DNA of 64,000 bases from Adiantum capillus-veneris (Eukaryota > Streptophyta > Polypodiopsida > Polypodiales > Pteridaceae), in the NCBI GenBank assembly GCA_014529385.2, contig CM043954.1, positions 90,733,747 through 90,797,746 of the forward strand, given 5' to 3'. Position 1 is the stretch's first letter. Every line of letters starts with the position of its first letter. The position numbers and the translations under genes were made by a program. This document shows, in pieces, positions 1-10,992 of the stretch. The notes beneath the pieces are model-generated. The model ran no database searches and was not told the DNA's origin. It worked only from the letters and a program-made list of their open reading frames with translations.

Positions 1-119
1 CTCTATTGTAATGTGTAGAGCATAGTGAGTTCTTATTAGGTTTTTACAAAAGAATATGTGTACATACCTGGCGGCCCGCCCACTTACCTGGGCGACCACA
101 TTGGGCTTTATACCCCAAC

Positions 120-1174
120 ATGCCCGCCCCCACACCAGCCATGACATTGCCATCTACGCCAGGTTTTGCAGGGCTATCAGCCGTTCCTGGCTACACACCA
201 CTAGCTACTCCTCCGGGAGTCACCCCAGTCATCGACACTCCTCGCTTCAGGGCCTAGACTCCAATGGAGACACCTGACGTCCGTACCCCCATTGAGAGGC
301 CACTAGAGAACCTTGCCGAGACACCTAGGTTCATGCGTCACAGGTAAGAGGGCTTGCCGTACTCAATCGACATCAGCGGCGGTTCCATCTTGGATGATGA
401 AGGCAAGAAGGTGATCTTGCGCATGCACGGTCTTTGCTCTCAGGTGTTTAGACACTACATACTAAACACCTTGAGTGAAGTGCCAAGTGAATTAAAAGAC
501 AGAGTCATCAGCATGGTGCATGACGAGTTTCCCGTGTCATCGGGATGAGCGCTTCAATGAAGACCCGATGAAGGTTTGAATGCGCGAATACTGCAAGTAC
601 AAGTGTTCTCAAGTACAAAAAGCAATAAAGCATGGGTGTAATAGACCAGGTTGGCTGGCCAAAGAAGATTGGAAGAGTGCAAAACAAGCAGCGCGCGAGA
701 ATCCTGACAAGTGGAAGCAACAAAAGGAGGCATCCAAAGCGCGAGTAGAGGCAAGGAGCTTGCACTACTTGGGGAGCGGCGGGTTGGCATCATTTGAGGT
801 AGATTTTGTAAGTGTTTTTGAATTTCTCTTTAGGTTTGATAGTTGCATCTATTTGTACTTTTAAATTCTAACATATTGGATTCGTTGTATGTTTTGAACA
901 ATGGTCGATGAGATAGGACGTGATCCCACAACCTACGAGCGCGAGTACGTAGGCAGAAAGGGCTTAAATTCCCCGATGGACATTATGAGTTCTCACAGCG
1001 GCATGGTTAGTATTTCACTTTACTCTTTTACATTTGTTGTATTTTAATATGATAAGCTAAGAAAATAAATTGTTTTGTAATTATATGTTTATACTTACAA
1101 AAAGTACGTCTTATTGTTTTCTTCTGCAGAATCCGACAGATATGCCGCTTGGACGTGATGACACATCTGATTAG
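120..1174 (+). pseudogene. Decayed Transposase_24 (Ptta/En/Spm)-like protein gene
   Basis: The product would be the accessory DNA-binding protein of a CACTA transposon, acting in the nucleus on subterminal repeats. The reading frame opens with a proline/threonine-rich stretch (120-330) broken by two stops. It continues through PYSIDISGG (about 357) to 545, then shifts frame by one near 543. The next frame carries DERFNEDPMK and, after one TGA, RPGWLAKEDWKSAKQAA...KWKQQKEA...HYLGSGG (580-800). Spaced W, K and H-x-GS residues like these are typical of Transposase_24. A later exon (about 901-1005, EIGRDPTTYEREYVG) joins 1130-1174 across a GT-AG intron at 1006-1129 and ends at TAG 1172-1174. An earlier intron near 809-900 is likely but its acceptor is unclear. 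Stops and a frameshift make it a pseudogene. Confidence 0.65.
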
Positions 1175-1623
1175 ATGACGTCAATCTAGTCATAGCCGTA
1201 GCCAGATAGCATTAGTTTCCTTTTGTCATAGATTGTATATTGAGATGATGTGTATACGTCTTTTTATAACTATTGGAAAAGCATTTTCTCAATGATGACA
1301 ATTGTTTGTAACTATTACATTTGCAAAGCTTAACAATCAAGTGATTTTGCCTATGATGTGTATAATTGTCATTGATTTACTTTTGTCGATTTATTTTCGT
1401 CCAATTACTTTTGTTAGTTTTGTATCTTTATTCTGCAAACAATACTACGCATGATGGAGTTAATGGTTATATTGTCTTGTGGGTGACTACTTTGGGTCTA
1501 TACCTTGCACTTTCTTTCAAAGGTGAATCTCGGCTTATCTTGGATTCATTTAGGTTTACTCTATTATTGAAACATTCAATAAGGTTGATGGGTGGCAGGG
1601 CATTGATTTTTTTTACTCTCGGG

Positions 1624-1850
1624 CGTCGCTATAAGCGTTGCTATATAAGGCTCTGCAACATCGATATGAGCGTTGCTATAGGAAGCATGCACCTGTCGCT
1701 ATCTGCATCGCTACATGCGTCGCTACATGCGTCGCTATATAGCGATGCATATAGCAACACATATAGCGATGCATATAGCAACGTTCCCGTAGCGACGGTC
1801 TTAGTGATGCCGAGGAGTATAAAAACCCAATGTATTTCCGTTGCTAAAAG
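1624..1850. repeat. CACTA subterminal repeat array (CGTYGCTA motif, both orientations)
   Basis: At least ten copies of an 8-bp motif are visible: CGTCGCTA or CGTTGCTA in forward orientation (for example at 1624, 1636 and 1671) and TAGCGATG, TAGCAAC or TAGCGACG in reverse (1739-1797). They sit within 30-250 bp of the transposon end. In En/Spm such arrays are bound by the accessory protein and are needed for transposition. Confidence 0.75.
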
Positions 1851-1868
1851 TGTCACAAGTGCACATAA

Positions 1869-1880
1869 CCTCTTGTAGTG
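1869..1880 (-). repeat. CACTA terminal inverted repeat (right end)
   Basis: CCTCTTGTAGTG reads CACTACAAGAGG on the minus strand, matching the conserved CACTACAAGAA-type terminus of plant CACTA elements. The base after it (1881) begins TAACAAATTGG, presumably flanking DNA. Confidence 0.75.
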
Positions 1881-2272
1881 TAACAAATTGGCTTCAAGGT
1901 TGAAGCGGTGAAATCTTGAGAGCTTCCACACTACGAGCAAATCTTGAGGATATATGAGAACCTTGCAGGATGTGGGAAGTTGCCCTTGGTTAATCAAGGG
2001 CCCAAGGAATTTGGTGGTGGGGGGAACCTCAACTATGAACTCAAGGTCCTCAAGACATGGCAAAGGAGGTGGCAGAGAAGATCACGTGAGAGAGAAAGAA
2101 AGAGAGAGCTTCACATAGAGTGCTCCATTGCTGGTGCTAGAAAATGTGAAAGGAAGCTCTTGGCTACTGAAATGTACAAAGCCCAAGCGAGCTCAATTTG
2201 GAGTAGGTGCCACCACAAGGGAGGGTGTCCGTTAGGTGTCGTACCCACACCACTACTTGTCTTTGCCAAATC

Positions 2273-2836
2273 GTGTTTCAATAACAATATAACATATACA
2301 CGAAAGAATCCTTTCAGATCACAAAAGACACTAGAAACTATGTCAATAAAGGGAGGTATACTTCCTATTCATAGTACAAAATAGTCTTTATACACAAGTA
2401 CTGAAATCAAGAGCCAGAAGATATAATAGTCCACATCTTCAAGCCAAGGAACTTTGAAAACCATAGTTGAGAAGATAACCCTCAGCTGCACCCATGGAAA
2501 CAACACAACATTTAGTTAGCATTGGTATCATATGTAGGTGATGCGGGGGTATCCCACATGTTATAGATGTCACCCAACTAGATTGCTTTCAAAGATAAAT
2601 AATAAGAAAGGTCAAGCTAATCATATATTCAGAGATGAAATCATTTACAAGGGGAAAACAACATATGAAGCCCCTTATGCTTTACAAGCTCTCATAAGAT
2701 AAAGTTCAGTAGAAGAAGCCTATTCAAGTGCCTCTACCGGCATATGCATGAGGAATACTCACAACCATCAAACTGTTTGGACAACAGTCCATTTCAATGT
2801 CAAAAGTCACATGAGATTGAGTTGGAGCAGTAAACT
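2273..2836 (+). repeat. 0.56-kb direct repeat, copy A
   Basis: Starts GTGTTTCAATAACAATATAAC and ends GGAGCAGTAAACT. It is about 95% identical by eye to copy B at 4140-4705, in the same orientation. It contains no open reading frame that I recognise. It could be one LTR of a decayed element (TG start), but no primer-binding site, polypurine tract or target duplication was found beside it. Confidence 0.85.
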
Positions 2837-3399
2837 GGGAGTAGGATGGGTGGGTGAGCAAAAAAAGTTGGCACTTCATGAGAGCTTGGAACATGCAAGC
2901 GGTTATGATTACTAGCAAGGGACTTTTTAATGAGCGTGAAAGCACAAAATTGGCTATCATATGCCCAATAAAGGCTTTATTTATCACAACCACCAACATT
3001 AATGTTGTGAATAGAGTAAGTAAAAACATGATGATACTTCGATTAAAAAGCTACCAAACCACCAAAAATGGGTCCCTTAAATGTGTGGTCGGGATAACCA
3101 TGGGAACATATGTATACGAGACACCATGCCCTTGCTCTAGGTACTGGAAGAATCACAAAGGTTCAACAATATCCAGGTGAGATTTGGGTATGAAGTTGCA
3201 AAAGAGAGTAAAACAAGTCACTAAGTCTGAGATAATGGGCCACCAGTACATATCCTTGTATATGTGTGTGTGTGTGTACCCGCCCTATCCAAGGCGCCAT
3301 ACACAATGGTTTGGTAGTAGGCCCATTGTGTATGGGCCTACTGCCTTGTGAAGTAGATGAGAGTAACAAAAGTCGAGTATGAAACATTAGTAGAGATGT

Positions 3400-3790
3400 G
3401 CCAAGTCAAAATGTACTTGAAGAGGGTCAAATCAGTCTTATCAATGCAGTATCTGATATTTTCTTCAAGGAAGACATTACTCCTGTAGGAGTTTTAAGGC
3501 TTTGGTAGCCAGTTTGAAAAAATATGGTTGTCATTTGTAGTCTATCAATGATATATTTTGTGCTTTTGCTCCTGATCCCAAAGGAATCCTCATATGTGTA
3601 GTTTGTTTAAAAGTAACGTGTTCCTGAAATTATCAGAAGAGAACTTGGCTAACTCCCCTTTGTGAGCAAGCGTCAGGGCGGGAATGTTTTTAATGAGTTC
3701 ATATAACTCTACCACCCCTTCCTTAGAGTTGTTGACAAGTTGGGCAAGGGTATGGACACATTTATCAAACGACATGGTTTGAACCAAAGC
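3400..3790 (-). pseudogene. Fragment related to the N-terminal region of the Penelope-like element protein at 43.8-44.26 kb
   Basis: A 65-codon open stretch (3590-3787, minus) reads MSFDKCVHTLAQLV...SKEGVVELYELIK...GELAKFSSD. It aligns along its length with the minus-strand protein near 44.1 kb (LSFNDWVKVLATLD...SKEGVNLISHYIA...QELALFSSF). The conserved LSF, SKEGV and LFSS blocks share their spacing. Downstream on the minus strand, short frame-shifted pieces (YRSNVFLEEN) loosely match the following part (FQSNLCSLND). The rest of the protein, including the reverse transcriptase, is absent here. It is a short decayed relic lying between the two direct repeats. Confidence 0.45.
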
Positions 3791-4139
3791 CTTAATGAGC
3801 CCCTGCTATAAGTTCAGATGCCATAGGGCCAGGAATGCATCTAAGTACCTGAAGTGATGCTTTAGAAAGATGCACCATAGGAAGCTCTATCCCTTGAGAT
3901 AGTGCTAAATTTTGCAAAGTCCATAAAAATTTATTTAGAGAAATATATCACCAAAGGTAAAACTGGTATCCTCGTTCGCGTTCAACCAACCAGCCAAACC
4001 TATAAGGGCCGTGTGAAGACAACCCCATCCCTCAAGGATCAGTCAAGGTAAAATTATCTAGGACAGACATCGAGGGATTTAAATATAGTAACTAGGTCTT
4101 TGAATAGTATCACTACTATTCTTGGTGTTAGGGATGTGT

Positions 4140-4705
4140 GTGTTTCAATAACAATATAACATATACACCAAAGAATCCTTTTAGATCACAAAAGACACTA
4201 GAAACTATGTCAATGAAAAGGAGGTATAATTCCTATTCATAGTATAGAACAGAATTTATACACAAGTGTTGAAATCAAGAGCCAGACGATATAATAGTCT
4301 ACACATCTTCAAGCCAAGGAACTTTGAAAACCATAGTTGAGAAGGTAACCCTCACCTGCACCCATGGAAACAACACAACATTTAGTTAGCATTGGTACCG
4401 TATGCAAGTGATGCATGGTTATCCCACATGTTATAGTTGTCACCTAACTAGATTTCTTTCAAAGATAAATAATAAGAAAGGTTAAGCTAATCATATATTC
4501 AGAGAGGAAATCACTTACAAGGGGAAAACAACATATGAAGCCCCTTCTGCTTTACAAGCTGTCATGAGATAAAGTTCAGGAGAAGAAGCTATTCAAGTGC
4601 CTCTACGAACATATGCATGAGGAATACTCACAACCATCAAACAGTTTGGACAGCAATCCATTTCGATGCCAAAAGTCACTTGAGATTGAGTTGAAGCAGT
4701 CAACT
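4140..4705 (+). repeat. 0.56-kb direct repeat, copy B
   Basis: Second copy of the repeat at 2273-2836, same orientation, with scattered substitutions and small indels. The copies are 1.87 kb apart (start to start). The flanks differ immediately on both sides of both copies. Confidence 0.85.
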
Positions 4706-4864
4706 CCACAATAGCTTGCTTATCCTTGCCGTTTGCCAAAGATCCGACACTTAACACTACCCCTTTGCAGGTAAAGTTCTCACAGTGCTAATGTACAAAC
4801 ACTTCTCCAAGATACACACACCACCAATGCTAAGTGAGCATGTAAAGCTCACCTTTTTATATGT

Positions 4865-4868
<4 letters not shown>

Positions 4869-4934
<66 letters not shown>
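4869..4934. repeat. (GA)n microsatellite
   Basis: Uninterrupted GA dinucleotides, about 65 bp, running directly into the 105-bp tandem duplication. Confidence 0.95.
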
Positions 4935-4936
<2 letters not shown>

Positions 4937-5140
4937 TATTGTAGACCTGTCAGAAGGGAGCCACCTTGCTATTAAGCTGAAGACAACATCATTTACAGAG
5001 CCGGGTAACCCGCCCATGACCCATTTAGTATCTAAGAGTAGTATTGTAGACCTGTCAGAAGGGAGCCACCTTGCTATTAAGCTGAAGACAACATCATTTA
5101 CAGAGCCGGGTAACCCGCCCATGACCCATTTAGTATCTAA
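4931..5140. repeat. Perfect 105-bp tandem duplication
   Basis: Copy 1 (4931-5035) and copy 2 (5036-5140) both start GAGTAGTATTGTAGACCTGT and end ATTTAGTATCTAA. I see no difference between them. Because 105 is a multiple of three, a duplicated 35-residue frame results, but it resembles no known protein. The unit starts with the last GAG of the adjoining (GA)n array, which suggests slippage or unequal exchange. Confidence 0.9.
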
Positions 5141-5289
5141 GGGTTAGGTACCATTAAGGTACTACCTTACAAAAATTACGTAGTGAATTTAAGCGTGTTA
5201 TTTACTAAGGTATTCCAAGGCAGCAATCCCAACAAAAATATACTATGGAAATAGCAACACGCTATAAACATCCATGTGTGTGTGTGTAT

Positions 5290-5760
5290 GTGTGCGCTCG
5301 TACTAGTACCAGTATTAGTAACTACCATTACCCATATATACAGTACCAGTATAACTCCAATATTACCAATAATAGTATAACAGTATAATAATATAGCAGT
5401 ATGTGTATAGTGCCAATATCAATACCAGTATAGTCTAGTAGTACCAGTAAGTACTAATACCAGTATATACAGTACCAATACAACACCAATACTACCAGTC
5501 TAGTATAGCAGTATAGCAGTATTAGTATCAACATTAGTAGCACCACTACCTGTACTACCAGTACCAATACCAGCACCAGTACTGTGTGTGTGAGTGTGAG
5601 TACCAGTATCTGTATTAATACCAGTACAACACCAGTATCAGTCCTAGTATAGTCTAGTAGTATGAGTACCTGTACCAGTATATACAGTACCAATACAGCA
5701 CCAGTACTACCAGTCTCATATAGAAGTATAGAAGTATCAATACCAGTAGTAGTACTAGTT
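5290..5760. repeat. Cryptic simple sequence based on AGTACCAGTAT
   Basis: A long degenerate array of AGTA, CCAGTA and CAGTATA words. It includes a longer internal duplication: the block starting AGTATATACAGTACCAATAC occurs near 5461 and again near 5676. Several apparent ORFs on both strands are low-complexity artefacts of this repeat. Confidence 0.85.
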
Positions 5761-5761
5761 C

Positions 5762-5917
<156 letters not shown>

Positions 5918-5970
5918 CACATCAACCCTCATTCAAGGCTAAACTCCACGACCTTCCCTCCTTCCCCTAA

Positions 5971-5982
5971 GCTCTGATACTA
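5971..5982 (-). other. Retrotransposon primer-binding site (initiator Met-tRNA type)
   Basis: The minus strand reads TAGTATCAGAGC, one mismatch from the plant Met-iCAT primer-binding site TGGTATCAGAGC. It follows the LTR end TTTCA at 5984 by one base, the usual spacing. No gag is recognisable further along (below 5760), so the element is a 5' remnant. Confidence 0.6.
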
Positions 5983-5983
5983 T

Positions 5984-6110
5984 TGAAAGAACCAACAGAA
6001 ACAAGGGCATGCTGTTCTCCACCCAACCACTCTCCTTTTATAGGCTCATAGTGTGTCTTTAAGAGACCCTTGAACTATACATGCCTAGAAAGTGTTGCCT
6101 AGGGCCATGC
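5984..6110 (-). mobile_element. Remnant LTR with TATA box (minus strand)
   Basis: On the minus strand the sequence ends in TTTCA at 5984, directly before a Met-tRNA primer-binding site. About 55 bp upstream there is a good TATA box, CCTATAAAAGG (about 6034-6044). This is the layout of the 3' part of an LTR (promoter, R, U5). The upstream limit of the LTR is not visible, so 6110 is only nominal. Confidence 0.45.
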
Positions 6111-8157
6111 CCTCTTGGTCCTACCCTTGTCCTGATAGCCAAACTTTAAGGTACGGCTTGATGTTGAGGATACATCCCATGGTTTACTTTCAAACCTACT
6201 CTCAAAGGTGTTGCAAGATTTATTGTTGTTTGCATATGTAGCATGTCTCTTACTTGATTTAGAAATACTAGTGATGTGTGATTTTGTAGAGACCAAGGAG
6301 AGTGAGCACGAGAGAGATATATAGATAAATAGGTTTTATTATTGTCCTCAAAGGTCAAATATGACCTATGGGACCAAAGTGACATGTGATGTAGTATGTG
6401 TATGGCTAATGAGTGACTCTCAATGCTCCAAAATTGTGGTGATGAGAATCGCAATGGAGAGCCCACACTGTGGCTGGGAGAGGAAAGTGTGTAGGTCTAA
6501 ATTTGCAACATTAGCCAAAGGACCAATAATAATCAGAGAGAAAAAAATCCATTATGTTTTGTGCCCAAGCCATATGAATCCTAGTTAATCAATACTTTAC
6601 TCCTGCTAGACAACAGAGACTAGGTGAGCAGAGCTCCCATTCTTTTGTAGATCATAAAAGGAATAATTTTTTAAAAAAATCAATAAAACCACAACCCCTA
6701 AATGCTAGAGATGATGTAATAAAGAGTTTAAGAGGCATATAATTGCCAAGTGTACTAGTCTATACATCAAAAAACAACCAGTCAACCAGTAACCAATCAG
6801 CCCACTGAATATGTATGCATGTAAAAGGATACCCCCATCTCCTGGCAGTATCATACCTAAGAGCTTGAAAAGGTAACATAATATGGTTACCTAAGAACTT
6901 AATTTAAGTCAGAACTCAGACATTATTTCAGTAATTAGCAACCGGATGAAGGTCAATCTTCTTTGCAAGTCTATGCAAACAGGTTTCCCCTTACCACAAC
7001 ACCATAAAACCATATCAGTAACCATAAGCCAACCAGAATCTCTGGTTATGCCAAATTTTAGGTAGTAAAGCAACAAGACTGTGTCAATAATCATATGCAG
7101 GTCAAAAGCTAGTGCTAGAATCCCCCATCTTTTATTCCATATATCATATACACAAGGCCTTGCCTAGCTTAGATTAGTGTCTCGAACTCAGAACAGGGCC
7201 ATCGTTCAACTATTTTGAACAAAAGACCAGTATTAGGAACCATTTTCACCATTTTTTATGCCCTAGTCTTCCCATTTAGGCATATAAAAAATTCAAAGTT
7301 TTAGTAAGAGTAAGAATGCAGGATTTAAAGTTTCAAAATATCCCTGCAACACCGGATTATAACAAGTATTTTAGCAATTAACATTAGTAAAAAATCAGTT
7401 AGAATAGAAGCCAATCATGTTAAAAGACAATGTGGTATAATGCACAATGCACATCACACACTATTGATGGTGAATAAATAAAACCTTTAAAGTGGAAGCC
7501 ATCCTAATAATCATCAAAGTAGCAGAGGATGTAGACTATTGCAGAGCCAAGCATCATTCCGATCTCTCTCACACATTCTTCCCCTACACCAAGTCTAAGT
7601 GAGGGAGGAGAAAAAATCCCTCACCTTATATAGTTGAAGAAGAAGAGGCAGGGGAAAACACCAAAAGTCCTCAGTTATGGAGGTGCCGCTTCCGCCTACC
7701 ACAAAACCTTCTCAATGAGGGTAGGAGGATTTACTACTTAGAATCATACCAAGAAAAGATGGCCCAAAATTTGTGCCAAGCGACCCACCATCAAGCCATG
7801 AGATTTGTTCGCCATGAGGCACCATGAGTGGAAGAGACCCGTCGTGATAGAGTGAATTCACCCCATATTAGAGAGTGCCAAATCTTAGGTATCTTGACCG
7901 AATCAGAAGCCCTTACTCTTGCCCAGGCATGTGGCAAAAAAATGGGACTAAAATGGGTAAGCAAGGTAACCAATGGGTGAGGGGTTTACCAGGTAAAAGT
8001 TTATGGTGGACAACTCTACTTATCCACTATATTCTAGCCAAATAAAGTGATTCAGAGCACAATCAAAATCTCCTCTAGATAAGGTGCTAGAGAGGACCCA
8101 CAGCCCGATGAAGTGCCAAACCAAGAGTTATTCGGGGAACCAAAGTAAAAATGCAAT
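6111..8157. other. Gene-free stretch
   Basis: AT-rich DNA with no ORF that resembles a known family. It contains one copy (about 6940-7085) of the dispersed degenerate repeat described for 9075-9990. Nothing else is recognisable. Confidence 0.6.
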
Positions 8158-8216
8158 TCCAGAAGGTATGTGTGCATGTGTAGTTGGATGCAGCACATAC
8201 ACACATACCTTCTGGA
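8158..8216 (-). repeat. Near-perfect 23-bp inverted repeat with 13-nt loop (hairpin)
   Basis: Left arm 8158-8180 (TCCAGAAGGTATGTG...) and right arm 8194-8216 are reverse complements except at 8175/8199. On a minus-strand transcript that mismatch becomes a G-U pair, so all 23 positions would pair. The 13-base loop is 8181-8193. It could be a small hairpin RNA precursor or the relic of a tiny MITE. No flanking target duplication is seen. Confidence 0.6.
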
Positions 8217-10530
8217 TATCAGAACAATCCCAATTGAATTATCAAGTGTTTTTAGAGTCAAACTGCAGCAAGCTAAACCTTTTTAAGCTAAGATAGAATT
8301 GTCACCTGCATCCATGTAGTCAAGACAAAGATATGTTAGACTTGGCTACGTATGGCAGGCTTCAAAGGATCTATTAGTTGTTATCCATGTCAAACTTAAA
8401 AATTATTAGATTAGCTACTGTCCTACATATTAAAATGTCAAGGAAATTTTTTTAAAGGACATCATATTCCCGCCAGAGTCTCTCCATATGTTTTACCTTT
8501 AAAAAAAAAAAAAAGTCGACGAATCCATAACATTCTGTGTAAACAAATCTTGCTTGCAATGCTAAGTTTTGTAACTTCAACTTAAAATATGCTTCGAGGT
8601 TGAGCCCTTCAAGGCAAGAATCAACTAGGATTATCATTCAACCAATTCTTAGGCCAGATATCAAGAACCTGAAGTCACTGAGTCATCCAATATTTTGCAA
8701 CAGGTTATGCATATATACCAGTGCTATACTACATTCCATAAAGAATTCCCTTTGAAACTAAAGTAATAGCTAAACCATCACCCCAGAGAAGTACTAGCCA
8801 AAGCCAGAGAAGTATCAGCCAGGCCCAGAGCTAGGCCCCAGCCAGAAAGCAAGCCACCTCAAATTATTCCTTGAAATAGCCTGCTAATGAGAGTAGAGTC
8901 TATTTCAAAAAATGACTAGTCACATCCAGAGACCAAGATTAAAGACCAGAAAATGAGCTGTAGACACAGCTACAAATTTTTTTCTATTAAAGCATAGATA
9001 AAGATCAAATCTCAGTTTGTAAGTTAAGGCCACCAAGCTCCCTCTTTTTAACATCATAACCTCATCAAGTAGTAGTATTCAACAATAGGCTAAAGGTCAA
9101 TTTTTTTGCAAATAAATAGACTCTCCATATCACAACATCATAACATGTTCAGGTATTAAAAGCATCAAAATCAAATTAGTAACCATATGTTGGTCAAAAT
9201 CATAGGATAAGCCAAATCCTAGGTAGAAAAGCATAAAAGGCCAGAATAAGCATGGTTTATATATTTTTTAAAGGCAACACCACCACCAAGAACCAAATGT
9301 AGTGGACTATATATATGAATATGGTTAAAAAGGACCAAATCTAAGCCAGACATCCAAGCAATCAGCTGTAGGTTAGATTATTTTTTTAGTCGAAGCAAAT
9401 AGTTTCCCCCATATCACAATACCCAACATACTCAGGTAGTAAAAAACCAGATCAGTACCTATTGTTCAAGTATCAAAATCAGATCATTATCAAAACCAGA
9501 TTTGTACAAAAGCCAAAATGTTTTCATATATTCAATGGCAGCATAACCAACATCACCACCATGCTTTCAACATCATACCCGCCATAGGTAGCATGTTTAT
9601 GAAAAACCACTAATCTCTCATAAGTTTTCATGATAGGTCACTATAGAGTAAATTCTCAAGTACAGTGAGCAGGACTGGAGCCCAAAAAAAACTAGTTTAT
9701 TTAGCATTTCCTAGTCAAAAAGATCAGCAGAATCTCACATGTTTCCTGTATTGTGTCCAAGCATTAGCTAAACAACTTCCCTTGAAAAAGGCCTTTCTCA
9801 CAAAATAGGGCCAGAGTTTAGCCAGTATTAGGAATTCATCTCATCAGTCTAAATATAGCAGTATCCGATTTTTTGTAAGCCAGAACAGTCTCCCCCATAT
9901 CACCATACATAGCGCATTTAGGTAGTAAAAAAACCATATCAGTATCATATGTCTGTCAGAATTGATGCCAATTTTTAGTACAACAGTAAATAAATTTACA
10001 AAAATGTGCCTGATTATCCTCAATCAGCTAGTACTATTAGCTTGTTAGCTAATAATTGTTCTCTCATATTTTGGGAAAAGTATTCAATTTTGATGTTGTT
10101 TAGCTTTAATTAGGACTTGAGATAGTGCTAATCATGATCTTCTTAAATTTGTTTGATTAATCAATTTGTATCTTTACCATAGATTGTACCACCTATCATG
10201 GGACATGATACATTGATTTTTGGCTATTGAGAATGGTCCTTGCACCTCAATTGACATGATTGGATACTATCAAATACTATTTGACCATGGTACACTATTG
10301 TAATGGCCAACAAATGGAGGAAGTTGGACAAAGAGGACATGACCATTGTCTTCAAGAAATGGGTGATTTCAATCCAAAGGGCACATAGGCAATGGGGGAT
10401 GAGTCAACGGTGGATGTCAATAAAAGGGGCACATAGGGTATGAGGGATGGTAATCAAAGGGACACATAGGCAATGGGGGATGAGTTAATTCTGATTGGCA
10501 GCTTGGGTGGTGGAAGGTAAAACCCTCCTA
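8217..10530. other. Gene-free AT-rich stretch
   Basis: Apart from the dispersed repeats above, this stretch has no recognisable coding sequence, LTR or RNA gene. Short in-phase motifs such as GGCACATAGG recur near 10380-10470 (CACATAGGCAATGGGGGATG appears twice), a local imperfect tandem duplication of about 80 bp. Confidence 0.55.
9075..9990. repeat. Three degenerate copies of a dispersed ~140-bp repeat
   Basis: Copies at about 9075-9240, 9366-9480 and 9846-9990 share a core: CCCATATCAC, then TCAGGTAGTAAAA, then ACCATATCAGTA with CATATG and GGTCA following. A fourth copy lies at about 6940-7085. Spacing is irregular and identity moderate. They may be an old tandem or dispersed repeat, or fragments of one unknown element. 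Confidence 0.5.
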
Positions 10531-10539
10531 AACTAGAAA

Positions 10540-10992
10540 AAAGTAGAACATCTCACCAACCATATTAATGTCATGGGGCAAAAGGAAGCCCTTGTCCAAT
10601 GGTATTTCCAAAAGTAAGATTTGATTGAGGAGAAACTACACAAGACCTTCTCTTTAATTGGTTTGGAATATGTCAAACTTGGCCAAGATCTTTTGTTGAT
10701 GGTATGATCCATAGACAAAGCTATGCTTCTACTTTTTAAAACCACAATGAGTGAACAGTTTGTGTTGTAGGAAACCTACATCATTCTAATGGAATCAATT
10801 GAAATCTGTCAAAATGTATATGAAAACTGAAAGACAATGTACAAAAAGTATAAATATGCTCTTAGAAACATTTTGGGCTTTAGAGAAATGGGGTGTCAAG
10901 GTACTTGGGACAAAGGGATTAAGGTGCCAGCCAAAACCAAATCCATGTATGTACATGGCCTCACACATGATTCAAGGAACACATGAATATCG
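10540..10992 (+). pseudogene. Decayed coding region of unknown family, upstream part of the methyltransferase gene
   Basis: One frame stays protein-like for about 150 codons despite four or five in-frame stops. It reads KVEHLTNHINVMGQKEALVQW, later TTMSEQFVL, then ETYIILMESIEICQNVYEN, and ends GCQGTWDKGIKVPAKTKSMY followed by VHGLTHDS. The amino-acid texture is that of a real protein rather than chance. I do not recognise the family. It lies upstream of, and on the same strand as, the N4/N6 methyltransferase domain and may be an earlier exon of the same gene. That link is inferred from order and strand only. Confidence 0.4.

Larger units (their letters stand above)
1..1880 (+). mobile_element. 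CACTA (En/Spm) DNA transposon, right-hand part; left end lies outside the window
   Basis: The right terminus is visible at 1869-1880 as CCTCTTGTAGTG, the reverse complement of CACTACAAGAGG, the classic CACTA terminal repeat. Inside it lies about 230 bp of subterminal CGTCGCTA/TAGCGACG-type repeats, the usual binding sites of the CACTA accessory protein. Further inside is a decayed Transposase_24-like gene. The three parts occur in the expected order for the 3' half of an En/Spm element. The left terminal repeat and the DDE transposase are not in the window. A 3-bp target duplication cannot be tested without the left end. Confidence 0.8.

Noticed and set aside
2273-4705. Complete LTR retrotransposon
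   Set aside because: The direct repeats lack primer-binding site, polypurine tract and target duplication, and the interior has no gag or pol, so I kept them as repeats only.
4785-5147. 120-codon ORF with a repeated 35-residue unit
   Set aside because: The repeat comes from the 105-bp DNA duplication, whose length happens to be a multiple of three; it resembles no family.
7605-7640. TATA-like CTTATATAG near a pyrimidine-rich stretch as a host promoter
   Set aside because: No coding sequence follows on either strand within 3 kb.
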